Assembly: GCF_001704415.2 (NCBI RefSeq)
Contig: NW_017189517.1
Location: 8,381,167 to 8,445,166, forward strand
Length of the DNA: 64,000 nucleotides
Direction of reading: 5' to 3'
Source: Capra hircus
Lineage: Eukaryota; Chordata; Mammalia; Artiodactyla; Bovidae
The notes below the pieces were generated by a model, which was not told the DNA's origin, made no database searches, and worked only from the letters and a program-made list of their open reading frames with translations. Positions 49,496-63,092 of the stretch are shown piece after piece (position 1 is the first letter of the stretch; each line of letters starts with the position of its first letter). A program made the position numbers and the translations under genes.

Positions 49496-49708
49496 GGCTT
49501 CCCAGGTAGCTTAGTAGTGAAAAACCTGCCTTCCAATGCAGGAGATGAGGGTTCAATCCCTGGGTTGTGAAGATCCCCTGGAGAAGGAAATGGCACCCAC
49601 TCTAGTATTCTTGCCTGGGAAATCCCATGGACAGAGGAGCCTAGTGGGCTACTGTCCATGGGGTCACAAAAGAGTCAAACACAACTTAGCAACTAAACAA
49701 CAACAACA
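49496..49708 (+). mobile_element. Bov-tA SINE
   Basis: Sense copy from GGCTTCCCAGGTAGCTTAG, with GGTTCAATCCCTGGGTTGTG, ending in an ACAACAACAACATA tail. Confidence 0.92.
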
Positions 49709-50049
49709 TACATAATATATTTGAAACCTTTTGTTATTATCATAAATATTCCCTCCTGTATTAAGATATTCCACATCATTATTTGAATGGCTGAATACTA
49801 ATAGTGTACTTAGATTGTTTTCTGTTTCTTCAGTTTTGTTTTTTGAAATGCCTAAATGTGTGCAACCTCTGTCTAGATCAGGGCATTTGAATCCTTGAAA
49901 AAGTGGGAGGAAGCAGAATAGTTAATATTGGTCTTGACTTACAAATTGTGTATTGTTGTGTATCCTGGTCATGTGTAATACAGGTAATTGACCTATGTCT
50001 AACATTTTCAAGTGTACAGTGTTTTTGTGTTCGTTTCTTTGTTTGATCC

Positions 50050-50225
50050 CTGCAACCACCTTGTGCGATCCCAAGGGTTATTATTATGTCTTCACAGATG
50101 AGGACACTTATGTTCAGAGAGATGAACTGATTTAACAAAGGACACACAGTTCAGAAATAAGTGGCAGAATTGAAGTTGAACTCAAGTCTTTTCATTACAA
50201 ACCAGTCTCTTTCCAGTCCATTTTG
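50050..50225 (-). mobile_element. MIR SINE relic
   Basis: Antisense MIR landmarks: TCACAGATGAGGACACTTATG, TTCAGAGAGATGAACTGATT, CACACAGTTCAGAAATAAGTGGCAGAATTGAAGTTGAACTC. Confidence 0.72.
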
Positions 50226-50825
50226 CCCTGTTCCAACTTCTCCACTGAAGTTCTGGGCTTCTTACATTTCTTGTTCAAATGTTGTCTTCTTACACGTTTT
50301 TTTGGTCATGACTTAGGTACATGTAGTTTTCCCACCAATTTCCTCATTAGCAAAAAAATGAATATTGCTAGATCCTAACAATAAAAACACATTTTTTTTT
50401 CCTTTCAGAAATGCCAGTGTGCTCTGTATTATACTTGGTGAAAAAACTCTTAGATGTTGGGCTTGTATTGATGATGTTTTTGAAGTACCTTATATAGCAA
50501 CTTGGGCTCTTCTCAGAAAGAGGAAAATCTTTTCTTTACCTTTAACAGTTTAGGCAGGCTGGCCTGCAGTCATTTAGAGTTGGAACATCTTGATTTGAAA
50601 ATGCAGATGGTCAGGTCAAGAAATACAGTGTAAATGCTGGGGAATTAAAGCATAGGATAAAAGCTCCCTATCATGACATGAGATAGGAAACATGTTAAAA
50701 TAAAGACACTGGCTAAGGAGTGTGGGTCAGAACAGCCCACCCTGTAGCCAGCCTTGAAATTGATATGTTTCATCTAGTCCTCTTCTCATTTAGGCTCGCA
50801 GGACACAGTGGTGCAGGAGTAAGAA

Positions 50826-50826
<1 letters not shown>

Positions 50827-50857
<31 letters not shown>

Positions 50858-50881
50858 CTTAGAGACAGAATGAGAGCGAGG

Positions 50882-50939
<58 letters not shown>

Positions 50940-50974
50940 TTCTCAGAGACAGAGAATGAGAGCGAGGTTCCATG
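50827..50974. repeat. Compound (GT)n / 33-bp minisatellite-like repeat
   Basis: Two (GT)n tracts (50,827-50,857 and 50,884-50,940, the latter with a TATA break) each followed by a near-identical non-GT unit: TCTTAGAGACAGAATGAGAGCGAGGTTC at 50,857 and TCTCAGAGACAGAGAATGAGAGCGAGGTTC at 50,941. The whole ~85-bp block appears to have been duplicated. Confidence 0.88.
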
Positions 50975-53524
50975 TGCTTATACCCGGGATGGGGGTCCCT
51001 CCTCACCTGATTACCTGGGAAACTGATGACAAAGTACCTCCAGTCCCTTGTCAGCCCTAATTTAGTTGATGACGTTACTGGTCCTTGCTTTTTTTTTTTT
51101 TCTTTTCAGCAGATTGCTGTTGTGTTTAGTTTAGTTTTGTTTTGTTTTTAATTTAAAAGTAGCACCTTTTGATGCTCTGCTTTATCCTGGCGCCTATTAA
51201 GAAAGTGGTCAGGCACACACTTTGGCCATCTGTTTTATATGAAGGTAAAGACTTGCTTTTCTTTCAAGAATTAAGTATCATTTACATCTCAGCCAAACTG
51301 CCTGCACGTAATGAGCACTTACAGAATACTGAAAACAATCTACAATAAAATAATCTGCATATTCTTCATAAACAGGAACGAGATGCTTTTCACAGTATCC
51401 CTTTGCTCAGAATTAATGTCTGATTAGCTGTAGTATGCTAGGTGCTTAAGATACTTTTCCCAAAGGCCCAGCCAGAAGGGCACATTGTAGATACATAGAT
51501 TCTACGAGTTTATGAAATCTGCCAAAATTATGTTCCCTGTGTCTCCTTAAAATGCACGGGTATCACTCACTCACTATTCCCTCAAACCAAGCAGGAACAA
51601 TTGCAGTAAGTATAATGGCTGTTCGGCGCACAGGGATGAAACGATCTTAATTGCACAGTCGGATCAAAAATAACTTGAAACCACAGGAGCCTTGGCTTGA
51701 ACTGAACCCCACAATCAGTGCAATGCTTGAAGGAGAATTAACACACGTTCCCAGGCCTCATTTGACCAAGGAGAAGCAGACAGCCTGGCTTTGAAAGAAT
51801 GAATTAGGTATCAACGAAGGACTTTTAGACTTAGTTAAAGCCTGGATCTTGACTCGGGGTGACCTCTGACAAATCTGACCTAAAGAATATTCTCCAGGAG
51901 GGAAGGGACTAAAAGAGCACACTCCAGGGCACTGAAACCCCCTTTCGTACAAACAGAGATCTTGGTTGTACCCTCTCATTTTCAGGGAGCTCAGTGGACC
52001 CAGCATGTCCTTGAGTGTTGTGGTCAATGAACAACTAAATTTAAGAACAAGGAAGTAAACCAATAGGGCAGTAGTGAGGAAGGTAGAAAAGGGTGAGAAG
52101 AGAATCTCTTTCATATACTTAAATTTCTTTGAACTTCTCACTAGCAAACTAGCTGCTGTATATTGCCGGACTTCCTGGAGCCAGACCATTGTTGGATATT
52201 TATAGAGAGAGGCTCAGGGTTTTCATCTCTTTCTCTCTTTCCCTGTTTCTTGGTCCTCCTGCCCCTGCTTTTAAAAAGAGAATTTTTCTTGGCCCTATGT
52301 GGGAAACCCTCTGGCATTTTCTAAACTGCCTAGTGTTCTAGAACCAGCCATCTGTGGAAACTTTTTTTAAGTTAATTTTTAAATTAGTTTCTTTTCCTTT
52401 TCTCTCTCACTCTTACACACATACTCAGACTAGTGTTGAGGATTAATGAGCAACTAACCTCTTGGAACAACTTCCTTTGTACAGCTGAACTTTTTTGCTT
52501 GACTTTTCTGAATAATTTCTCCTAAAACATCTTAAATGAGGTCATTTCACAGACACAAAGGAATGATGTGTCTTTTCATAGCCTGTACAGGTATCGAGTA
52601 TAACATTTAAAAACTGACTTGTAATTTGGAATAACTGAGCTTCATAACAACCCTGGCCAAAAAAATAAAGTATGTAAGGTGGGCTTTCACATTATTGTCC
52701 TCAAAAGAATGTGCTAACCAAAGTTTCCTTGAAATCTGTGTAGGGAGCTTCTTGTCATAACAATTTTCAGATTTCACTGCATCAATCAAACAGATTGTTC
52801 TTGTAGTGGTACTTCCTGGGGAATTCGCCAGCTGGGAGTTTGTACCATTGAGCCAAAACAGGCCACTGGAATGGGCCATAGTCTTTACTTATTCATTTAT
52901 GGAGCCATTTAAGACGACACTCTTGCAGCAGCTGCTCGTTTGTAAGAGCAGCCTTGGGGGGAGTGGGGAGTGGTGCTAAATTTAAGAGACCTAAATGGGA
53001 CTAGTAGACATCAAATGACAAAGAATACCAAAGAGACAGGTGACTCACAGAAGATAACTGTGAGACTCTCTGTAGGGCTTCCCCACAGTGACTCTGAAAT
53101 AACTGAAGTTTCAGCAGCGACAATTTGGTTAAGTACAAAGCACTGAAAATATAGAAACGGAATGTGTGCCTGCCTCCCCCCACCCCGCTACACACACACC
53201 AGCTCTATCTTATTTCTGATATAAATTTGGATTTTAGATAGTTTGCCAGTTTGCTTTCTAATAAGTGAAACATGTGCTGGTTTATTTGCATGTCTGTGGC
53301 TAAGGTTATACACGACCATATGTCCATTCGTTTACTATATGCTTACATATTGGAGAGTAAGGGAGAGTAGTTGAGAATGACTCATTTGGGACTAGATACA
53401 GAATGCGGATGTAACTCAAATATTGCCATTCTCAAGATTGTAATGGATGTCTCTACCCAAGGCTTGAGCTTGAAAATGGCTCTGCTGGTTTCTGGTGTGA
53501 ATTTACTGTGTACTCATTCATAAA

Positions 53525-53706
53525 GGAGCTTCCCTGGTGGCTTAGCGGTAAAGAATCTGCCTGCAATGCAGGAGACTAGGGTTCGATCCCTGGGTCAGGA
53601 AGATCCCTTAAAGGAGGGCATGGCAACCCACGCCCAGTATTCTTGCCTGGAAAATCCCATGGACAGAGGAACCTGGCGGGATACAGTCCTTGGGGTCATG
53701 AAAGGG
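53525..53706 (+). mobile_element. Bov-tA SINE
   Basis: Sense copy from GGAGCTTCCCTGGTGGCTTAG-type head with intact B-box GGTTCGATCCC; the 3' end is shortened. Target-site duplication TCATTCATAAA / TCGTTCATAAA (53,514-53,524; 53,707-53,717; one mismatch). Confidence 0.93.
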
Positions 53707-53987
53707 TCGTTCATAAATGACATCAATGCTTTGTAGATTTTGTTCCTTAAGATTCTTTAGTGAACTTTCAACTATCTGGGTAGAAATAATCAAGGTAATG
53801 TTAACTGCTCTATGGATTTTGTAGAGCAGTTCGGCTCAGAATTGATGAGAACCAGTTAGGACGTGGAAAACTGTGGTTTCTACATGTAGAAGATTTTAAA
53901 TTCCAGGCCATCACAGCCTTCAACTTCCCAGTTCTTCCTCCGTATCTCAGGAGGCTCAGAGAATACACAACTATTTTAATATTCATA

Positions 53988-54306
53988 TAAGCTTCCCTGA
54001 TAGCTCAGCTGGTAAAGAATCCATCTGTAATGCAGGAGATCCCTGTTCAATTTCTGGGTCAGGAAGATCCCTTGACGAAGGGGGTAAGCTACCCACTCCA
54101 GTATTCTTGGGCTTCCCTGGTGACTGAGACCGTAAAGAATCCACCTGCAATGCGGGAGACCTAGGTTCGATCCATGGATTGGGAAGATCCCCTTGAGGAG
54201 GGCATGGCAACCCACTCCAGTATTCTTGCCTGGAGAATCTGGCAGGCTATAGTTCATGGGGTCGCAAAGAGTCGGACACGACTAAGTGACTAAGCACAGC
54301 ACAAGC
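53988..54306 (+). mobile_element. Composite Bov-tA SINE with a doubled tRNA-like head
   Basis: A first head and partial body (GCTTCCCTGATAGCTCAGC to CTCCAGTATTCTTG, 53,991-54,109) is followed without gap by a second, complete SINE (GGCTTCCCTGGTGACTGAGA to GACTAAGTGACTAAGCACAG). Such heads in tandem are known in bovine Bov-tA subfamilies. The second B-box is GGTTCGATCCA. Confidence 0.88.
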
Positions 54307-57300
54307 AAAATATAATCAGGAAGACAGACTTCTGCCCCGAACATGGAGGAACACGTTTGAGGTCAGTCTGTTCTCTTGGATAACTTATGCTGATTTTTTT
54401 TTTTTCTTTCCATTAGTCGAGTATCTAGCTTTGGGAAGTGGTAAAGGAGTTGGTCCTCTCCAAACTGGAGCTCCTTTCTACAGGTAGTATAGAAACCCTA
54501 AATAAGACTTTTGGAGCAGACAATGAAAAAAGAAAATGTGAACACCAAGAGCCTTCTGGAGCAAAGGGACCAGCCAACTGCCATGTCTGTCAGGTGACAA
54601 CCACCCAGTAACCACTCAGTGGCCATCAGGATCTCTCCCCACAGCCCACACATTCTCTGGACTTCGAGAGGATGGAAGCAAGCTGAAAGCTATTTCCTCC
54701 TTCTTAATGATTATCCATTAATACGCCATGTTTTTTAATTGCAGAGTAGATTAGAAACAATAACCAAATGAAAAACGGAAGAGGCCTACGCTTTTAGCCT
54801 TCAGAAGCAACTTTTGAATGGAATCAAAATGTTGTTTTCAGAGTCAGATGTATCATTTTACCTGCATTACATTTTATTCCTCTGTCATGGATACATGCTT
54901 TTTTCTATCTAAAAATGGAATTTTCCTGGACATGGATTCCGTCTGTGTATTGCTGATTGCTGCAATTTATTTTTGGATAATGCTTTTCAGAAAGCATTAT
55001 TTAGTAAGCTAATTTTTTCGTGCTGAACAATGTATATATTAAAATCATAGTTACAGCTTATTCCAAAGGTCTTTTTTTCATTCAGCAAGGATATGGAACT
55101 GTATTGATAACTGCTAAGACAATTTAATCATTCATTGTTAACTGGGAACATTTTCAGTTTTATTGTACTTGTCATTGCCTATCATGGTACTCTTGTATAA
55201 AAAGGAACTGTTATATAGGGGAAAATAATAAAATTAAAGGAACAATGGATCTGATTTTTGTCAGTGCTCAGGAAGTGAATCATTCAATGCCAGGCCTATA
55301 GAAATCAGGCAACATCATTAGAGCTTCATGAATTTCAACTTTGCTAATGTGGAATTTTTTTGTATTTCTTACTTGGACATGGATGAGGCTTTATATAAAT
55401 GCAAATTCCCTAATTTCTTATATTGAATACTTTGTTTGTTTGCATTTTTATCCTACCTCCTCCAAAGAGAAGGAAAACTTGGTTAATATGCAAGTTAGAA
55501 TTTTTATTGAGGATTGTGTTTTCTTCTTTCCAAAGACTAGGGTGATAAAGAAAGTTCAAACTGCCTGATGATATTTGCATCACATTTAAAGAAAGAGCAT
55601 TTAGCGAGAGAGATTTTGTCATGAACATTTTCACAGCTTGATTCTATTTCTCATTATATCTCAATTATCAAATCAAATAAAATGAAGCCATTCCTATAGA
55701 ATGAAAGACATGAAAATGGCAAACTACCCATGAATATGAATAAAGAAATATCCATCTTCAACTGTTCCTATATTTTTATCTCACCTAATCTATCAATTCT
55801 TTCCATCTCATTTTTTAACTGAAGTAATCTTAGGCTAATAAATTAAATTACTATCTAATATTATTGCTGAAAACAGAAGACTATATGAGGAAGAAGGAAA
55901 ACCTTCTGACTTGATTGTGCTGCCTCCTGGAGTCCTGGTTATGGAAAGCGTCAAATACAGCTCAGTAATGCGGCAGCAGTAACATTACCAGAGTTCACAG
56001 TGAAATGTTTTCATTCATCCCCATTGGAACTCCAGAGTGCCAAGTGGACTCAGCATTAGAGCTTAGAAAGCTAGAGCCTCTGTTGTAGATTTCCCAGTCA
56101 AGAAAGAGACTCACAGTTTAGATTTAGGGAAGAGGTACAAAGCAAAATTGTTATTTCATATCCACAAATGCCAGTTGTAGACGAGCACCAAGCGTCTGAA
56201 AAGGCGAGATACTGCTTCTAACAAACTTTCCCAAGCTCTTATTTATTCAGTGTGCAATAGAAAGAGAAGGCTGAGTAAGACAGCTGTGATAGGGATTGGG
56301 ACAAGGAAGAACAATGACTTGTACTAGCCAAGCAGCCTTGTAGTTTGCATGATTGGTTATCCATTGACCAGCTCCAACTCCTCCAAAGAATGGGTAGTAG
56401 CGGTAATAGGCTGCTAGAAAGACAGCACAGTGCAGATTTTCTAAAGGAATAGAACTCCTCAAATGTGTTTCTGTTGGATCCTGGGACTGTACGTGATGGC
56501 ATTTGTTGCAGAAATTGTTCTTCTCAGTTACATTTTTATTGGGCAGATACTAAAGTGAGCATGTATTCCCTATGTAACTCCCTCAAATGTAATACATTTC
56601 AAATCACATATCCTAAAAATGAAGAATATCTTACATAGATAGAGCAGTATTCAAATCAAATGTATTCCAGAGAGTACTTCCAGGAAGGGTGCTTCAAATC
56701 ATTGGCTTGCCTTGCTAGACAAGGTATAAATTATTTAAACAAAATATCCAAGTGGATTAAAAAAAGATTATGAGGTTGCCATCATTTATTTGCAACCCAT
56801 AGGATTTTCAGGGAAGGCTACTGATTTCACTTTTAAAGGAGTGGGTTTAAACAGTGATCTCCTTGAACAAATTAAATTGGAAATCTAGTTAAATTTTATT
56901 TCCCTTGACCAACGTTTAGTTAATAACCTATGTGATGCCTTTGTTTAGACATGACTACTCCAAGCATGCATCAAATTAACAAAAGTACATGGCTAATGGA
57001 AACAAGAAGAATTGTTAAGTCTATAATGTTCGTTTTACATTTTTTTTTAAATCACCCTATGAAACATTTTTAGGTCATTGATTTAGAAGGTATTAATGGA
57101 ATGGTGAAGATCAATCTTTCATCTTTTCTTTTCAAGTCACTACTCATGTCCTTCATGTGTCAGAAGGATTAGAGCGATAAGACCAATTTTCTGGATTATT
57201 TAAGATGGATGGAAAAAGCAAGCTGGCATTTCATCATCAGTCTGAGCTAAGATCCTATATTTTTACTTATCATTGAAGTGTGATGTTGTTGAAACTACTT

Positions 57301-60016
57301 TCAATGTGAGGTATTTGTCAGAATATGCAGGAGATGGTGGCTTCCACCTTTAAACCTAACTTCCTCTTTAAAGACAGTTATGCGAAAAACACCAAGCTGT
57401 TTAATTATGTGGCCTTGTAGAAATACTATATATCATCCCTTTAACATGTAAATTACAAAGATCAGTATCATTCTTTCCGTTATATAAACTAGGAAACCCA
57501 AGGTTCGAAATACTTGCCAGACTTAAGTAAGTGAAATCAAGTGACAGAGCCCAGGGTCTTTCCCCCAAAGAACTCCTTGATCTAAAAGAATGTAACTGGA
57601 GTTGCATAAGCTACTCCAGACACTTGAATGCACAGACATTTTTCAGACAAACTGGAAAGTTCTTTTCTGTAATACTTTATAAGAATGATTCTTCTGTAGT
57701 ATGTCAATTGAATTTCAAATCTGTCGTAATTGTAACTTTTGAATCATCTACCTAGCCAAAATAAATCAAAAATTTAATTTTAAAAGCACAGTTAGAATAA
57801 TTGGATTAGCTCGGTGCTTTCATCTAAGTAGCCATACAAAAGGAAATGAGCTTTTTAAGGATTAGTTTCCCGCATGTGCTGTGTATCCTAGCTGATAGCT
57901 GTTGTAGTGAAGGCAATTTCTGTTCATAATTGCTGGTTGTATTTGCTCACACCTTTCTTTAAAGGAAACTTGTCTGTTTTGGCAGGCTCCCATTTTTTGC
58001 TCATTCTGAAAATGACTTGGGAAAATTACTTGAGTGCAGAAAATTTATTTTTCCTTCTTAGAAAAAACATCCCTCCCTTCTGAACACAAATACTGTGAAA
58101 TCTAACTCTTCCGCTTCCCTAGGTGGCTTTGTCTCAGTGAGGTTTTGCAGTCACAAGTGGAACTTATTACACAGTCTGCACTTGCATGCTGATCCTCAAG
58201 AAAATAAACCAACCTGTTAGGCATAATAAATATTTTACTCCCAGCTCATTTTAAAAACCTGAAGCAAATCAATAAGGTGAGATCTTCATTAAATTCTTCT
58301 GCTCTCTCCTCTAGAAATTGAAGAAGAAACAGGATCATCAAAAAGCTAGAGACATCAAATAGTTCAGGCTGTGATTGGTGGCATCAGAGTGGTAATCGTA
58401 ATGGGGCTTGGTGATTTCTTTCAGCAGGTGAAATACTAGAAAATAAACTGAATTTCTGTTGTGAATTCCCAGAGTAAACCTTCATAAAGCCCAGTCATTA
58501 AAGATTTGACTTCTTTAAGCATATAGCCACAGCCATAAAGTGAAAACGTCAGATAAAAAGTAGCTCATGTCACTCTAGCATCACATGTAATACCATTGTA
58601 TCAATATAACACTGGGTCCAAGTTTTTAAATGTTTTCAAATAGATTGTGCATACACATGTGGCTTGAGTGAAAGCCTACTACCGGCTTTTTAGGGGTTAA
58701 GGCAAATGTCCATCTTTAAATCAGCTTTTTCTGGTGCCTCCTGGAGATAAATCTGTGTTAGGTTTTAGTAAGATCATTGAAGAATATGGCGTGGTAATAA
58801 TATTGTAATAGTAGATGGAGTCATATAGATGCCTAATATGTCAGTGATTTTTAATGGGTTGTGTTTATTCATAATAAATGTGACCCTAGGGAGTCAAAGA
58901 CAAAAGCAAAGATTCAACTAAGTCTTTTCATTCATTCCTAAGAATCTAGTAAAGTACCCTGCCCATCGGCCATCCATTAACCTATGCCAATTAATTAGCT
59001 TTGTTTTTGTTAAGACTGGTTTCCTATAATTCCTTAAGAACAAGGCTTCCTTCAGGGGGAACAATAGAAAGAAGTCATTTTACCAATAATTGGGAATGGA
59101 GCTCACAGTGCACACAGGTGATCTATAAATGCCATCGTTTCTGAAAAGCTTCAATAGGGGTCATTAAATACTCCACTGTCAGTCAGGTTAGGCCTCAGCA
59201 ATGCCCGTAGCTGGGACTTTCTTCCTTTCTATGTATGGCATGTCCATGGTTAAGATGCCCTGCCATGTTCCCAAATTAGGCTTGCCCAGCCATCTCTGTT
59301 TTTCTGGACATTGTATCTGTTTTTTCTCCACCTGTCATTTTTCTTACACTTTAGTAGTGCCTCCGTGGAGGATGGCAGAGAAGACTGTGTTTCCTATACC
59401 CCTATCATTTTTAAAAACCATTTTTATCCTCCAACATTCAGCTAGTGACCTGCTGGCATCTGCCAGAATATGTACTAGTGTTAGACCCACATGCTTCTCG
59501 TGACTGGCAATGTGGAATCACTATTCCAAGTGTGGTCATTCACCGGCTATCATGAGAATCCCAAGGTACGATGCTCAATCCCTCCAACAAGCTCGGGTGA
59601 ACTCCTTTGGTAACCAAGAAATCGTGGCGCAGGATGGTTCTTATTCTCTGTTGCTGTTAGCTGTGAAAAGCCACTACAGGCTAGAGAAAGCCTTCTTAGA
59701 AAACTTCCCAAGGCAACTCAGCTCTTTTCCCTCCCAACACCTATGGCATTTCCAAATGAGATTCCCTCCTGTTGAGCTGAATGAGCCCTACACATGTTAT
59801 CAAATATTCAGGGTTGTGACTGAGCCTCTCAAGTGGCCCTCAGGATAAAATGGCTGTTGAACCTGGGTCTGAGAGGCCTTTGCTGAACCGCAGCTCCTTC
59901 CCTGACTGGATAGCTGACAGTGTGTCGTCCAAGATCGCATAGGGCACTGTGGTTATTCCTTCTTCAGCACTCACCTTGCCAGCAGTACTTAAGCATTTCT
60001 CTCTCTTGTTTCTTTA

Positions 60017-60145
60017 ACCGGACTGTAAACTCCATAAACAACTATGTCTCGTCCACTGCTGTAGCCCTAGTGCTTAGCTTAGTGTCTCAACTTTTCATGC
60101 ACACAGTGTATGTTCAGTAAGTGTTTGTTGAGTGAATGCATATTA
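60017..60145 (+). mobile_element. L2-type LINE 3'-end fragment
   Basis: ACCGGACTGTAAACTCCATA, then CCCTAGTGCTTAGCTTAGTG and GTTCAGTAAGTGTTTGTTGAGTGAATG match the 3' end seen at 44,720-44,820 (aatgtcagctccttgaggg ... ggtgctcaataaat). Confidence 0.6.
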
Positions 60146-60177
60146 ATTATAGTTATTCTCATTGGATACTAAGTAAT

Positions 60178-60255
60178 GGTGTTGGACAGGGAGGCCTGGT
60201 GTACTGCGGTTCGTGGGGTCGCAAAGAGTTAGACATGACTGAGCGACTGAACTGA
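60178..60255 (+). mobile_element. 78-bp BovB LINE insertion (extreme 5' truncation)
   Basis: Only the last 78 bp of BovB: GGTGTTGGACAGGGAGGCCT to GAGCGACTGAACTGA, bracketed by a perfect 10-bp target-site duplication ACTAAGTAAT (60,168-60,177; 60,256-60,265). Confidence 0.9.
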
Positions 60256-61424
60256 ACTAAGTAATTAACTTTTCACCATCATTATGTAATATTAGTACTG
60301 ATTGGCTACAATCTGGTTAGAGGAGCAGCCTCTAAAAGGCATTTTCCCTCTCAGGTAACCCTCACACTCGCAGATCAACCCTGGTAGCCCCTTCTTGGGC
60401 CATCTTAACTCTCTTTTTTTCACTTTTTCCACCTGCTATTGATTGCCTCACCAAATTATACACCTAATCTGAGCTCCTTTTTGTTTGCCTTTAGCTGGTT
60501 AGTAAGGATATATTTCTTGCTCTTTTTAGATCTTTAGTCCTTCTGCTTCTCTCGTAATAGCTTCCTGTAGTATACATATTTCTATCCATCCATTATCCAT
60601 CCATCCAAGCAGTAATCCAGTGATTTCCTGATACTTGGCAAACACAGTCCCTGCTTTCTCTGAGCTTAGAGTTAATTGGAAGAAACAGACTTTAAACTGT
60701 TAACAATCAAGCGCCCACTCAAGGTCCCTTTTTCACTAATACCTGAGCACTAGCAGATGAAGACTATCATGATAGATCACCATTGCAGTGCAGTATTGAA
60801 TAGTATTTTAAAATGTGGACGTTAACAAAACAAAAAGGCCTAGGAACTAGGATGTAGGCAAGAAGGTGCACTTAGATGCATTTTTAGTAGTCACCATCCA
60901 AATTAAGCTCTTGGAATTCATTGCCTGGCAACAGGAGAAGTGGCTTCACTCCTGAAAAGCTGAGAAAGAGCAGAGGAGTGGCAGAGCATCCCAGAGAAAC
61001 CCCCCAGGGATTTCTTAGCCAGATGTTTAACAACTCATTGTTTCAGTTCTCGGAGGAAGACAATCCTAACCTCTGCTCAAAGGATGATTGGTTAAGGATA
61101 GAAAGAAAAACAGACTTTACCCCAGAAATGGCTTTACTGAATTTTAGTACCTGCCACCACCCTATTTTCTGAACCGACACCTAAACCGTCCCCACCCCCA
61201 CCCCGGAAGCAGAATTGATGCAGACGGCAGACGCCAGTTGATTGTCAGCCCCGCTGTGACTTGTGCAGAGAAGTGACACAACTTGGTTAGCAGCTTTCAC
61301 TGCCCCGATGTTTTATTCAAGCACAAAGTAATTGTGCTTTATATGAATGCCAGTGTCCCACAATAGTGCCTTTCATTCCTGAATTTAAAACATTCGCTTT
61401 AAAAAATTATCTTCCTTATTAAGG

Positions 61425-61600
61425 GAGCCCTGTGCAAATCTTAACCTATTTAATCCTCCCAACAACCCTGTGAAGAAAGTTATTTTCCCTCATTTAAAGA
61501 TGAAGAAACTAAGGCCAGGGTCATAGTAGTTACCCAAAGTTACCCAGTTAGACAGAGCTGGGTTCTAATTTGTGCTCTGCCACTGTTTGACTTGAAAACC
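61425..61600 (-). mobile_element. MIR SINE relic
   Basis: Antisense MIR landmarks: TTAATCCTCCCAACAACCCTGTGAAG, AAAGATGAAGAAACTAAGGCC, AGTTACCCAGTTAGACAGAGCTGGGTTC. Confidence 0.75.
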
Positions 61601-63092
61601 TAGTTTCTCAACCGGGGCACAAAGTTGCCTTAATATAGAACATTCAATGAAGAAGAAAAGACTGGAAAGGACAACAGTTCTGGGCTGCTCTTTGCCATCA
61701 GCCTTTAGTTAGGATTGTTTATCCACTTTTCCTTTTCCCAGTGTGTCAAAATCAACAAGCCAAGACGTTTGACTGAAGTCAGCATATCTTAAAAACCAGT
61801 TTCCATAAAAAGAACTGCTAGAGGCTTACTATGTATGTTGCTTTATTTTATAAGGTTCCAGTATCTAGTCCATTAGTTTATATCCAAAAGAGACTATCTC
61901 CCAGGGAATACAGCCAAACCTCTTCATTACACCTGGATCACGGCCCTGAACTTCTGCTACTGGCAGAACCATCCCAAGCATTTGGTTAGATAAAGTTCCT
62001 TCTGAGTCCATGTTAAACCAGGCACATTGCAGCGGCGTCCTGATGTTCACACTTGCTTCACATAGTCTTGCTCGTCCAGTGAGTGAAACAGTGGTACGGT
62101 TTGCATTTATTGCTGTTGACAGATTTTGATGTTTATTTATGCAAAGTGGGTCCAAATAGAAACCATTCTTTTTTCCTTCTCCTTCACTTAATGCTTCCTT
62201 TCAAATTCTTCCTGTCTCTAAACAACATCTAAAGTACAGCACGCCAAAGTGGTTTTCCTGTTCCCTTGTACTTAATTAGCAAGTTGTGGCATTCCTTTCT
62301 TCTTCAACATTCCTCTATCCTCAGAAATCCGTATCTTTGTTTTGGTCAGTGGCAGACAAAATGTGGTCCATGGCAAGGACATGAGATGTGGTCCCTTCTA
62401 CACTGCACCTGTTCAGGCCAAGACGCCTGGGCTCTGTGCAGAGCAATGGAAGCACAAGTCACACCAGGTGTTAAACCCCCATGAAAAACACACAGAGTGA
62501 AGCGCTGGGTCCCTGACTAAACTCCTCTTGATATTTTACTGTTTTAATCTTTGTTTAATGTATTTTCAATACACAAAATTTTTTTGAAATATTTGATGAA
62601 ATCATCCAAAATAATAGCATCTTCTTGAAAGACATATTCTTCATTTATTCTTTTGTTCAGTACAATGAACTGACATTTCTAATATGTTGAGGAGATTGCA
62701 CTTTCATATATTACTGAGATAAGCCCTTGAAATTTACTAGCCATCAGGATTTGCTGCTTTTAATGATTAATTACCTATTGGCATACTTTTCAAAGATGTT
62801 ATTCTTTTTAGCTATTTCCTTTCATCTTGACCTACCCTTTTTTTTTAATGAATAGCCTTTCATGTATAGCTCAAAAGAGTGTTAGTAAAGGTTTATTCTG
62901 TTTCTCTACATAGAGATGCTGGTTTATAATTATAATGCAGCTCGTAACCACAGTGAAAATGAAAGCCTGATAACTGTACCTCAAAGGAGCTGAAACATCA
63001 TTTTATGACAAATCTAATTCCTTAATACTTATGCAGAGACCTTACTAATCTAGGCTGATTTGTCCTTTCAACTTTTCAGGCACCAGAATTCA

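Noticed and set aside
53560..53600. tRNA-Glu-like A/B-box sequences (here and in other Bov-tA copies)
   Set aside because: They belong to SINE heads; no cloverleaf or intact tRNA gene can be drawn.
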